From the NCBI GenBank assembly GCA_007131745.1, contig SLPX01000337.1, forward strand, positions 1-11,855: 11,855 nucleotides of DNA. Direction: 5' to 3'. The translations under genes were made by a program, and so were the position numbers. The notes under the pieces were generated by a model, which saw nothing but the letters and a program-made list of their open reading frames with translations, searched no databases and had not been told where the DNA came from. The DNA is from Myxococcales bacterium (GTDB lineage: Bacteria > Myxococcota > Polyangia > HGW-17 > SLPX01). Shown here piece by piece: positions 1 to 6,236 of this stretch. Each line of letters starts with the position of its first letter. The stretch's first letter is position 1.

Positions 1-310
1 CAAGACTTCTGACTAGGTCGGCGGAGAGTCCGATACCATAACATCTTCACCTGAGTGCTGAATGCTTTGACCCCCTGTGGCAGTGGAACCTTGAACGGTC
101 TTTCAGTGGCCCGTACCTTCAAGTCGGGATATTCGGCGTAGTAGATGGAGATGCGCGGAAAAAAGAGTCCATTCCTGGTCTCACCTACCTTATAGCAGAA
201 AAGGGGGGATTATTTCAGTTGGAGGGTGTTAGGTTGATGTAGGTTTCGGCAGTCGTCAAGATTACAAAAAGGCAGAGGGCAGAGGCAAAAAGCACAAAGG
301 GAAAACGCAT
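1..310 (-). pseudogene. Remnant of a secreted protein gene (signal peptide plus out-of-frame remainder), cut by window edge
   Basis: On the minus strand an ATG at 308-310 opens a 31-residue frame ending in TGA at 215-217. It starts MRFPFVLFASALCLFVILTT and continues AETYINLTPSN, so it reads like a signal peptide with a cleavage site near TTA-ET. A second minus-strand frame, open from 209 down to the window edge after a TAA at 210-212, reads like real protein (for example ISIYYAEYPDLKVRATERPF) but has no ATG or GTG start near its beginning. Going from the first frame to the second would need two frame changes around 190-217. I read this as one decayed secreted-protein gene. A separate tiny secreted peptide followed by an unrelated fragment is also possible. 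I do not recognise the family. It lies about 37 bases downstream of the 348-1994 lipoprotein gene on the same strand. Confidence 0.35.
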
Positions 311-347
311 AATAAAACCCCGCTCTATGTTTTACCGCCTTTGCTGT

Positions 348-1994
348 CTACTCAGCAGGGTCCATGGCACACCGGAACCCGAAGCTGCTGCCACGAGCCG
401 ACGGGTTGTTGAGGCTGCGGGTCACCACCCGGAGGACCGCGGAATCGTAGGAGTAGAAACTACCGCCGCGGAGCACCCGGTTGCCGGTACAACCACTTAT
501 GTTGTTCGCTGGGTCCACGCAACCATCCACACAAGTTGCATAGAAATTCGCATCATAACAGTCCAGGACCCATTCCCACACATTGCCGGCCATGTCCTTG
601 AGACCATAAGGGGAATCCCCATCCGTGGTAGTCAGGTAGCCCACCGGCCATGTTCCGGGTCCCTCTGTGACAGCATTACAACCATACGGCGAACCTGAAC
701 CTGTGTAGTTCCAATTGCATCGATCACAGGTCGGTTGTTCTTCTCCCCACGGATAAGTACGCTGATCCGTTCCCCTCCCCGCTTTTTCCCACTGAGCCTC
801 GGTGGGAAGATCTCCACCCGCCCACTCGCAGTATTCGCGTGCTTCGGACCAGTTAATGCAGTTGATAGGGTGATCCTCTCGATCCCCGGGAGAGGAGGTC
901 CAGTTGCACCATGTGTTGAAACTCATCTCCGTAGGTGTTCCGTTGGAGCAACCTCCGGAATCCTTGCACTCCCTATACTGTGCCACGCTCACCTGGGTTC
1001 GCTGCATACAATAGGCCGAAAGTGTCACAGTGTGCCTGGGAGATTCATTGCTCCTTCCTTCCCAACATGGCTCTCCCTCGTCGCAACCCATCTCGAAATC
1101 CCCGGCAGGAATGAAGACCCACCCTTCCGGGCAAGGATCACAACCTGACGTGTCAAAGCCGGTGCAGTCTGCAAGACATGCCAAGGTTCCTCCGTAAAAG
1201 CCTTGCGACTCACAGGTTTCTCCCCCAAGATCTTCCCCGTCGCATACCTCGGGTCCGTTGATCTCTCCGTCTCCGCAATAACCTCCTTCACATCCGGATG
1301 TGTCGAAACCCGAACAATCGTTAAGACACCCCAAGACACCGCCTTCGTGGTAGCCCAGTGTGTCACAAGTTTCTCCCCCCAAACTCAGCCCGTCGCAGAT
1401 CTCGGGTCCGTTGATTGTTCCGTCGCCGCAGAAACCATGACAGGAGGATGTATCAAAGTCTGAACAGTCAGGAAGACAGCCCAGTGTGCCAGCGTAGAAT
1501 CCTTGCGAATAACACGTTTCCCCCCCAAGGTCTTCTCCGTCACATACTTCAGATTCTTCTATGACATTGTTACCGCACACCGCATCGAGTTCACAACCGC
1601 TCGTGTCGAAACTACAGTCGTCATTGCATCCAAGAGTCCCTTCTCCCAGTCCAAGACTATCGCATGTGGCACCTCCAAACTCCGTTCCGTCGCAATCTTC
1701 CCCGGGATCTATAATGGAGTCACCGCACACGGGGAATATGCAGATCCCGTTGCGGCACACATGATTCGGTGAAGAGCCGGGATAGTTGCAGGGATCATAA
1801 TCATCTTTATCCAAACATGCATCGATCTGCGCTTGGAGCACGCACTGCTCGGTGGGTTCATGACATACAGCACCCGAAGGGCACTTGACACCCCAAGAAC
1901 ATTTCTTATGACCGGTATCTGAGCACCCCGACAGGGGCGTAAGAATCAACACGACTGCGACTGACACCATCTCTTTTACATAACTTCTTCTCAT
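348..1994 (-). CDS. Lipoprotein with four Cys-rich repeats and a C-terminal SUMF1/FGE-sulfatase-like domain
   Basis: The protein has 548 residues. Residues 1-24 are a lipoprotein signal peptide with lipobox LSGC, so Cys24 would be lipidated and the protein held in the cell envelope. A Cys-rich linker is followed by four repeats of about 46 residues (roughly 90-134, 140-185, 189-235, 240-285) of the type CGDGxINGPEVCDGxxLGGETC...LxCLxDCSGFDTSGC. Residues 288-544 match the FGE-sulfatase (SUMF1, PF03781) fold by the motifs FIPAGDFEMG, LPTEAQWEKAGRG, DMAGNVWEW, RGGSF and the closing GFRCA. The cysteine pair that does the chemistry in true formylglycine-generating enzymes should follow the RGGSF-like motif. 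Here that stretch is YSYDSAVLRVVTRS, without Cys, so sulfatase activation is unlikely. Binding, surface or structural roles are more plausible, by inference. The start is supported by AGGGAG (2002-2007), 7 bases before the ATG. A paralogue lies at 3182-4651, across ssrA. Confidence 0.9.
   Translation of the reverse strand: MRRSYVKEMVSVAVVLILTPLSGCSDTGHKKCSWGVKCPSGAVCHEPTEQCVLQAQIDACLDKDDYDPCNYPGSSPNHVCRNGICIFPVCGDSIIDPGEDCDGTEFGGATCDSLGLGEGTLGCNDDCSFDTSGCELDAVCGNNVIEESEVCDGEDLGGETCYSQGFYAGTLGCLPDCSDFDTSSCHGFCGDGTINGPEICDGLSLGGETCDTLGYHEGGVLGCLNDCSGFDTSGCEGGYCGDGEINGPEVCDGEDLGGETCESQGFYGGTLACLADCTGFDTSGCDPCPEGWVFIPAGDFEMGCDEGEPCWEGRSNESPRHTVTLSAYCMQRTQVSVAQYRECKDSGGCSNGTPTEMSFNTWCNWTSSPGDREDHPINCINWSEAREYCEWAGGDLPTEAQWEKAGRGTDQRTYPWGEEQPTCDRCNWNYTGSGSPYGCNAVTEGPGTWPVGYLTTTDGDSPYGLKDMAGNVWEWVLDCYDANFYATCVDGCVDPANNISGCTGNRVLRGGSFYSYDSAVLRVVTRSLNNPSARGSSFGFRCAMDPAE
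1140..1727 (-). repeat. Four tandem Cys-rich repeats inside the lipoprotein gene
   Basis: This covers residues 90-285 of the 348-1994 product. The second and fourth units share DGEDLGGETC and SQGFY, with closely similar DNA near 1200-1250 and 1500-1550. The third and fourth units share INGPE, with closely similar DNA near 1250 and 1405. The mosaic pattern suggests exchange or conversion between units. Six to seven conserved Cys per unit suggest a disulfide-bonded extracellular stalk, and the Asp/Glu clusters could bind Ca2+. Both ideas are inference. Confidence 0.75.
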
Positions 1995-2397
1995 CTGACG
2001 GCTCCCTGCATATATTGTTTTTCCAATAGCTGTTTATGAAACGTTTATCTAACAAAAAAAGAAAGCCAAAACTAAGCTTGAAACTTGGAATACCAAGGTT
2101 TTCAGGTCAAGTTATATTCTGCCTTACACTGAAACACCATGAAAGCGCACCTAAATTCCGTCCTAATTTCGCCTATACGCTCCAGGGTAAGGCTCACGCA
2201 AGGTAAGCCGGACAACAATAAGGAAACTCTCAAATACAACGCCGTTTCGATTCCAAAGGTTAACCGTGACAAGACAAATTTGTGTCAAAAAAGCCGATCC
2301 GCCGATTTGGTTTTTCATGGACCGGATCCAATTGTGGGACTGAACAAGAGGAAAAGAGGAGCGTTTCAGTGGACTGTTTTAGTCTGGCATGAAAGGG
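1995..2397. other. Non-coding spacer upstream of the lipoprotein gene
   Basis: This stretch of about 400 bases has no convincing gene. The open frames crossing it have no recognisable domains, and the longer ones run into ssrA sequence. It contains the ribosome binding site (2002-2007) and presumably the promoter of the 348-1994 gene. I could not find a good -35/-10 pair. A small palindrome, cttgg-aata-ccaag, at 2084-2097 could be an operator. At 2365-2374 the plus strand reads ttcagtggac, a 10-base match to the ssrA sequence that reappears in a longer copy at 2398. Confidence 0.5.
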
Positions 2398-2418
2398 CAG
2401 TGGACCACTTTCGGACCC
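2398..2418 (+). repeat. Inverted 21-base copy of part of the ssrA 3' region
   Basis: The plus strand at 2398-2418 is identical over 21 bases to the minus-strand (ssrA sense) sequence at 2598-2618, which lies just 5' of and into the T-arm of the tmRNA. The copy starts cagtggaccac and ends ttcggaccc. The two form an inverted pair enclosing about 180 bases of palindromic sequence. The 3' ends of tmRNA genes are common integration targets, so this may be a scar of past integration or inversion. Confidence 0.85.
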
Positions 2419-2453
2419 TTGGGGACATATCGGGAGTCGACCATTGGTGAAGA

Positions 2454-2547
2454 ATTCCACGAAGTGGAATAGTTCGGCAATGGCGACGGACGGCGCCTCG
2501 GGCGGCATTCGCCGAAGGCGAACGCCGCCATCCCCGCGAAGCGGGGA
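2454..2547. repeat. Cluster of three palindromes, each with the spacer GAA, downstream of ssrA
   Basis: There are three inverted repeats in under 100 bases. At 2454-2470, attccac and gtggaat flank gaa. At 2501-2529, arms of 13 bases (ggcggcattcgcc and its near complement) flank gaa, with one mismatch that becomes a G-U pair in minus-strand RNA. At 2531-2547, tccccgc and gcgggga flank gaa. In the ssrA transcript direction each would form a hairpin with a UUC triloop. No T-run follows them, so they are not classical intrinsic terminators, although they could stop or protect the ssrA transcript. They may be members of a dispersed palindromic repeat family. Confidence 0.7.
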
Positions 2548-2574
2548 AGCAGCATCCGAACGTAGTGAGGATGA

Positions 2575-2925
2575 TGGAGGCGCCGGGAGTCGAACCCGGG
2601 TCCGAAAGTGGTCCACTGAAGCTTCTACATGGTAGTCACTGATTTTGTTTCGCTGTCACGGACACTCAGTGACCCGCGCCTTGACAGCTATACGACCTGT
2701 TTTCTCACGTTCATTGACGGCCGTCTTCAACAAACGCCAGTCCGTTCTATGGCACTCTGTCCGGAACTACGGACGGAGTTCCGGGAGAGCGTCGCCGCTT
2801 AATTAGGCAGCGAGGGCGTACGAAGAATCGTTCGCGTTTCTAATTTTCCGCCTTTTTAACGAGGCAGCGGAGACCTCGCATGCCACTTCAGCTTCAAACA
2901 CCTCCGTCGAAACCAAATCGCCCCC
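2575..2925 (-). ncRNA. ssrA: tmRNA (transfer-messenger RNA)
   Basis: This is a one-piece tmRNA of about 351 bases that rescues stalled ribosomes together with SmpB. The 5' end GGGGGCG (2919-2925) pairs over 7 bp with CGCCTCC near the 3' end (2576-2582), including one G-U pair. The discriminator A is at 2575. The next three bases encode TCA, so the CCA end must be added after transcription. The diagnostic TTCGACGG follows the 5' acceptor strand. The T-arm is at 2583-2599, with CCGGG and CCCGG flanking TTCGACT in sense. The message part encodes the tag ANDSSYALAA followed by TAA. The middle section is rich in complementary arms, as expected for the pseudoknots. The copy looks intact. It is expressed away from the gene at 3182, and the 3' side is flanked by rearranged, palindromic sequence. 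Confidence 0.96.
2803..2835 (-). CDS. tmRNA-encoded proteolysis tag ANDSSYALAA
   Basis: The resume codon GCG is at 2833-2835 and the frame runs ten codons to TAA at 2803-2805, giving ANDSSYALAA. The AND start and ALAA end match known degradation tags read by ClpXP-type proteases, and the SSY centre is the variable part. The sequence TAGAAAC just before the resume codon resembles the usual upstream determinant. Confidence 0.92.
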   Translation of the reverse strand, partial: ANDSSYALAA

Positions 2926-3055
2926 GAACAGCGCAAAAAAAGTTTTTCTTTTCACTTAAGTCACTTGTTTCGGGGAATTTGGTGGCTTAAGTGTTTCGGT
3001 TTTCACCGAACAACTCCCAGCCGAACATTTTTTTCGAGGGCTGGGCGTTATTTTA
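2926..3055 (-). other. Structured leader between the ssrA promoter and the mature 5' end
   Basis: If transcription starts from the promoter at 3067-3095, the ssrA precursor has a 5' extension of roughly 130 bases that RNase P would remove. It contains three inverted repeats. At 3016-3045 cccagcc and ggctggg form a 7-bp stem. At 2995-3010 a perfect 6-bp stem reads TTCGGT-GAAA-ACCGAA on the minus strand, a GAAA loop. At 2953-2993 two 12-base arms (cacttaagtcac and gtggcttaagtg) pair with one G-T on the plus strand. Their role is unknown. They could modulate processing or block read-through. Confidence 0.5.
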
Positions 3056-3059
3056 TGTC

Positions 3060-3072
3060 CATAATGATTATG
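3060..3072. promoter_or_regulatory. Palindrome overlapping the ssrA -10 box, Fur-box-like
   Basis: The sequence cataat-g-attatg is a perfect odd palindrome. Its ATAAT-G-ATTAT core matches the centre of the 7-1-7 Fur consensus, but the outer bases do not. It contains the CATAAT -10 box on the minus strand, so a bound regulator would block ssrA transcription. A plus-strand TATGAT overlaps it at 3069-3074 and could serve the gene at 3182. It could also be symmetric -10 sequence with no regulator. Confidence 0.35.
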
Positions 3073-3095
3073 ATGCATGCCCGGTTGCGAGTCAA
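3067..3095 (-). promoter_or_regulatory. Sigma-70-type promoter for ssrA
   Basis: On the minus strand, TTGACT (3090-3095) and CATAAT (3067-3072) are separated by exactly 17 bases. Each box matches five of six consensus positions. It points towards ssrA, with an expected start near 3055-3060. It is the best promoter match I found in the window. Confidence 0.65.
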
Positions 3096-3151
3096 CCGTG
3101 CCAAATGTTTGTAACGAGCAAATGAGGAGTTGAGAATAGAGTTGAGATTTG

Positions 3152-3177
3152 CCTCTTATTTAGGGCAGAATAAGAGG
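3152..3177 (+). promoter_or_regulatory. Hairpin covering the ribosome binding site of the 3182 gene
   Basis: The arms cctcttat (3152-3159) and ataagagg (3170-3177) are perfectly complementary over 8 bases, with a 10-base loop. The 3' arm contains the AAGAGG that serves as the ribosome binding site about 4 bases before the ATG at 3182. The folded form would hide the site, suggesting translational control. No ligand-binding domain was recognised upstream. Confidence 0.5.
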
Positions 3178-3181
3178 GTTC

Positions 3182-4651
3182 ATGAGTTTTGCATTAACGT
3201 TTTCCGGAAGTAGTGATAGTGGTTTTTTGATGATCTTTAGCCGACTGTTAAAAATCCCGGTTTTTAGCTCGGGAGTTGCTTGTGCTGCTTTTGTTTGTGG
3301 TGCGGTTGCCGGGTGTACGACCCAGTTCGGGCCGGGGCCCGGGGTATGCGGCAACGGGGTTATCGAGGGGCGGGAGGTGTGTGACCGGGAGGATTTGGGC
3401 GGAGCGTCGTGCGAGAAATTGGGGCTGGGTGGAGGAGAGTTGAAGTGCCGGCCGAATTGCTCGGGTTTTGATGCGAGCGGGTGCAGCGCACCGCCTCGAT
3501 GCGGAAACGGAGTGTGGCAGGAAGGAGAGGCTTGCGATGGCGGTGATTTGGCGGGAGAGAGTTGCGTTACCCTGGGCTACGATGGAGGAAGGTTGGGGTG
3601 CCTTCCGGATTGTTCGGATTTTGATTATTCGAGGTGTGAAGGTGAAGGGCCGGTGTGTGGGGATGGGATAAGGCAGGGTTTGGAGGTCTGCGATGGTGGT
3701 GATCTTGCCGGGGCGACTTGCTTGGACCACGGTTTTTACAAGGGGATTCTTCGCTGTCTCGATGATTGTTCAGGTTTCGATCTTTCCGGGTGCTGGGGTC
3801 ATTGTGGTGATGAAATTGTGAACATGGATGAGGAGGTGTGTGACGGCGGGAATTTGGCTGGGGCGAGTTGCGAGAGCATTGGATTCGGGGGCGGGAAACT
3901 GGGGTGTTTGCCTGATTGCTCGGGCTACGATGTGTCGGGGTGCGTAACCTGGATATCCATACCGGAGGGTACGTTTGATATGGGAAACAACCACGGACAT
4001 ACAAACGAACGGCCCGTGCGCGCGGTCGCGGTACCCGGTTTCGAGATGACCGAATCGCAGGTTACGGTTGCGCAGTATGAACAGTGCGTGGATGAGGACG
4101 TGTGCACGTCGCCCAGTGATTATCACGTGACGTGTAATTGGGATGAGCCGGGATATGAAGCGCATCCGGTGAATTGCGTCAACTGGTTCCAAGCATTCAC
4201 TTACTGCTGGTGGCTGGGCGCTCGGCTTCCAAGCGAGGCTGAGTGGGAATACGCGGCCAGGTCGGGGGGACAAGACATCGTGTATCCCTGGGGAAATGAC
4301 GAAGCGACATGTGATTACGCAGTGATGGGTGGAGTGGAGAGCGGTTGCGGAACTGGAAGGACCTGGGAGGTGTGCTCACGGCCCGCGGGCAAAACGGCAC
4401 AGGGGCTTTGCGACATGGCGGGAAACTTATGGGAGTGGGTGCAGGATTGGTACCACATCAACTACGGCGGCGCGCCCGTAGATGGAAGTGCGTGGGAAGA
4501 ACCCGAGGGGATTTACAGGGTTTCACGCGGGGGGAGTTTCAGCAACAACGCCGACAACCTGCGCGCGGCTTACCGGGGGTTTTACGATCCGTATTTGCAT
4601 TACATCCGCCGAGGGTTTCGCTGTGCAAGGAATGCGCCGGACGCGCCGTGA
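3182..4651 (+). CDS. Lipoprotein with four Cys-rich repeats and a C-terminal SUMF1/FGE-sulfatase-like domain (paralogue of 348-1994)
   Basis: The protein has 489 residues. A hydrophobic stretch ends in lipobox VAGC, so Cys45 is the likely lipidation site. The n-region before it is long, and the in-frame ATG at 3230 (residue 17) would give a more normal signal peptide. I keep 3182 because it alone has a ribosome binding site. Four repeats of about 46 residues (56-101, 107-152, 159-204, 208-254) follow the pattern CGNGVIEGxEVCDGxDLAGxSC...LGCLPDCSGFDxSGC. Residues 256-483 are SUMF1-like, with WISIPEGTFDMG, RLPSEAEWEYAAR, DMAGNLWEW, RGGSF and GFRCA. As in the paralogue, the segment after RGGSF (SNNADNLRAAYR) has no catalytic Cys, so formylglycine formation is unlikely. 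The coding strand is markedly G-rich compared with the paralogue. It is convergent with the 4717-6075 gene, with 65 bases between stops and no clear terminator hairpin there. Confidence 0.9.
   Translation: MSFALTFSGSSDSGFLMIFSRLLKIPVFSSGVACAAFVCGAVAGCTTQFGPGPGVCGNGVIEGREVCDREDLGGASCEKLGLGGGELKCRPNCSGFDASGCSAPPRCGNGVWQEGEACDGGDLAGESCVTLGYDGGRLGCLPDCSDFDYSRCEGEGPVCGDGIRQGLEVCDGGDLAGATCLDHGFYKGILRCLDDCSGFDLSGCWGHCGDEIVNMDEEVCDGGNLAGASCESIGFGGGKLGCLPDCSGYDVSGCVTWISIPEGTFDMGNNHGHTNERPVRAVAVPGFEMTESQVTVAQYEQCVDEDVCTSPSDYHVTCNWDEPGYEAHPVNCVNWFQAFTYCWWLGARLPSEAEWEYAARSGGQDIVYPWGNDEATCDYAVMGGVESGCGTGRTWEVCSRPAGKTAQGLCDMAGNLWEWVQDWYHINYGGAPVDGSAWEEPEGIYRVSRGGSFSNNADNLRAAYRGFYDPYLHYIRRGFRCARNAPDAP
3347..3943 (+). 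repeat. Four tandem Cys-rich repeats inside the second lipoprotein gene
   Basis: This covers residues 56-254 of the 3182-4651 product. The number of units and the order (repeats, then SUMF1 domain) match the paralogue. The units carry LAGxSC instead of LGGETC, and they differ more from each other than those at 1140-1727. This suggests an older array or less recombination between units. Confidence 0.75.
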
Positions 4652-4716
4652 TTCGTGCCGGGATTCTTGGCCTTATCCTTGGCCGGATTTGCCGGGCGCA
4701 ATATGTCCCAACTCAG

Positions 4717-6075
4717 CTAATCGCCGATCACCGAGGAGCCGAACCTGTTCGGGAAAGTGGACTCCTGCACCTTTCGCATATTCATGAGAACCCGGTGTGA
4801 GAGCGGGGCGCGAGTTTGCTTGACGTTGATCGTGAAGTCTTTGGGAAACAGGCGCGGGTTGATTCCCCAGCTTTCACTGGACGTCGTGAGAATGAAATAG
4901 AGTTCATTGAACGAAATCAGATGCGCGGTGGTTCCGTCGGTTTTGAAATCATCCTGATCCACAAAACGCCTTTCCAAAGTGTATGTGCCGAGCCTTTCCT
5001 TTGTTTTCCGGTTTTCAATGGACCAAACGGTTGTGCTTCTGGGGATAGTCACCCGCTTTCCATATATCCTCTTGTTTTTCAAAAGCGTGCCGTGTTTTTC
5101 GTACGATATGCGCCTCATGACAAGGTTTTTGCCTCCGGTTCGCTTGTCGTTGAATACGATAGTATCGCCTATGCCGTCGCTGCCTTTTCTTCCCAACGCG
5201 AGAAAATCCCACCCCTCGGAATAATAGGTTGTCTGTGTCGGGTATATGGGATCGATATTCCTGATGTTGTATATGCCGTGAGCTATGAGCTGAAAGATAT
5301 CACTCCCGCCTGCGATGTAGACGATCTCTTTTCCTGCGTCGAATTCCCGCTTCAGGTTTTCGAGGGTGTTTTGATGCCAATGGATCCATTCGGCCCTGGC
5401 CAGGTAATACCATATTGCTTCATAGAGCATTCTGAGGACTGGATAGTTCTCCTTGGATGACAGGAGCTTGAAGAAATGGTCATGAGTTTCCGGGTAAAAA
5501 CAATATTCAAGGAAGCGATTGGCCAGGCTGTTCATGATCGAATCCAGCCTGTCGGAATTAGGGTGGTAAACAAGTGTTTCCAGAAAGCGCCTGTACTTCC
5601 GCGTGACTGCGCTCAGATTTCCCCTATCGAGCAAACGCTCTTCCCGGTTGTTCACCTCTTGGCCCGCGAAATTGTTCTCAAGCAGGTAATCCACGAAACC
5701 CGGAATGTCGTTTTCCAAGAATCCGCGCAACGTCCTGATTTGTTTCACGGTCGCGGCTCTTTCATCGGAGGTCATTTCCTTCCACACAAACGTTCTTGGA
5801 AAAACAAAAGAAAGCTGAGGCAGAATTCCCCTGGGCACCCTCCTCGAAAAACGCCGGGCGAAACGTGCATTCACCCTCTTCATCGTTTCGTTCAGGTCCA
5901 CGTCTTTACGTTTCTTTTGCCTATGTATCCATCGCCTGAACACCGTCCTGCTTGCTGCTACGGACGGTTTTGACTTTCCAGGGCTCCGTCCGCGAGCCAA
6001 GGATGGGTTGCACGCTGCAAGCAAAAGGCTCAGGATCAAAACCGATTTCGAGATATTCCGTGTTTTCTTGTGCAT
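4717..6075 (-). CDS. Unrecognised lipoprotein, 452 residues
   Basis: I do not recognise this family. Residues 1-22 form a lipoprotein signal (KTRNISKSVLILSLLLAAC) with lipobox LAAC, so Cys22 would be lipidated. Residues 25-85 are very basic (RRWIHRQKKRK, RFARRFSRR), which is unusual just after a lipid anchor and could contact the membrane surface or a polyanion. Residues 100-245 look mostly helical, with few Cys and several Trp/Tyr. Residues 250-260 (EIVYIAGGSDI) form a beta strand followed by a Gly-rich turn, as in Rossmann-like nucleotide or SAM sites. The segment after it (YYSEGWDFLALGRKG) is also distinctive. Residues 340-430 look beta-rich. The start is supported by GGAAGAGA about 8 bases upstream. 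It lies 161 bases downstream of the deiminase gene on the same strand, so the two may be co-transcribed. Catalytic function is unproven. Confidence 0.8.
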   Translation of the reverse strand: MHKKTRNISKSVLILSLLLAACNPSLARGRSPGKSKPSVAASRTVFRRWIHRQKKRKDVDLNETMKRVNARFARRFSRRVPRGILPQLSFVFPRTFVWKEMTSDERAATVKQIRTLRGFLENDIPGFVDYLLENNFAGQEVNNREERLLDRGNLSAVTRKYRRFLETLVYHPNSDRLDSIMNSLANRFLEYCFYPETHDHFFKLLSSKENYPVLRMLYEAIWYYLARAEWIHWHQNTLENLKREFDAGKEIVYIAGGSDIFQLIAHGIYNIRNIDPIYPTQTTYYSEGWDFLALGRKGSDGIGDTIVFNDKRTGGKNLVMRRISYEKHGTLLKNKRIYGKRVTIPRSTTVWSIENRKTKERLGTYTLERRFVDQDDFKTDGTTAHLISFNELYFILTTSSESWGINPRLFPKDFTINVKQTRAPLSHRVLMNMRKVQESTFPNRFGSSVIGD

Positions 6076-6124
6076 TTAATCATCTCTTCCACAATTAAGT
6101 TTCTGAAAGAAATACGATAATCCT

Positions 6125-6146
6125 CGGTTTTTTGCAAAAGAAACCG
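6125..6146 (-). other. Small inverted repeat between the deiminase gene and the downstream lipoprotein gene
   Basis: The arms cggttt (6125-6130) and aaaccg (6141-6146) flank a T/A-rich centre that extends the pairing. In the minus-strand transcript it lies 50 bases before the lipoprotein start. No run of T follows the last arm, so it is not a good terminator. It could be a processing or pausing hairpin. A possible minus-strand TTGCAA-17-TATTTC promoter overlaps it, but the match is poor. Confidence 0.25.
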
Positions 6147-6236
6147 CTCTAGGGCGCGGATAGGTGAACAAGCCTATATTTACGGCAGCGTTCAAAACGC
6201 CGGACGGTTTGTTTTCTATTCACGAAGGGCTGGTCG

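Noticed and set aside
348..1994. Annotation as an active formylglycine-generating enzyme
   Set aside because: The domain family fits, but the cysteine pair needed for the reaction is absent at the expected place. The same applies to 3182-4651.
2281..2330. Possible terminator made of aaaaaagcc and ggttttt arms
   Set aside because: The stem is mostly A-T with one G-T pair, has a long loop, and is far from any gene end, so it could not be tied to a transcript.
2139..2450. A 103-codon plus-strand frame
   Set aside because: It has no ribosome binding site or domain, and its end (VDHFRT) is the inverted ssrA fragment translated.
2454..2547. CRISPR-like array
   Set aside because: The palindromes have different arms and no constant repeat with variable spacers, and no cas gene is nearby.
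2260..2616. A 118-codon minus-strand frame reading MDHFRTRVRLPAPPS at its start
   Set aside because: The first residues are a translation of the tmRNA 3' end, a common annotation artefact, and the rest runs through the palindrome cluster with no domain.
3097..3106. TGGCACGG on the minus strand as a possible sigma-54 -24 element
   Set aside because: The following bases (GTTGACTCGC) lack the TTGC -12 element at the required spacing. The other TGGCAC sites in the window fail the same test.
4652..4716. Bidirectional terminator between the convergent genes
   Set aside because: The gap has short GGCC/CCGG-type matches but no stable stem followed by a T-run on either strand.
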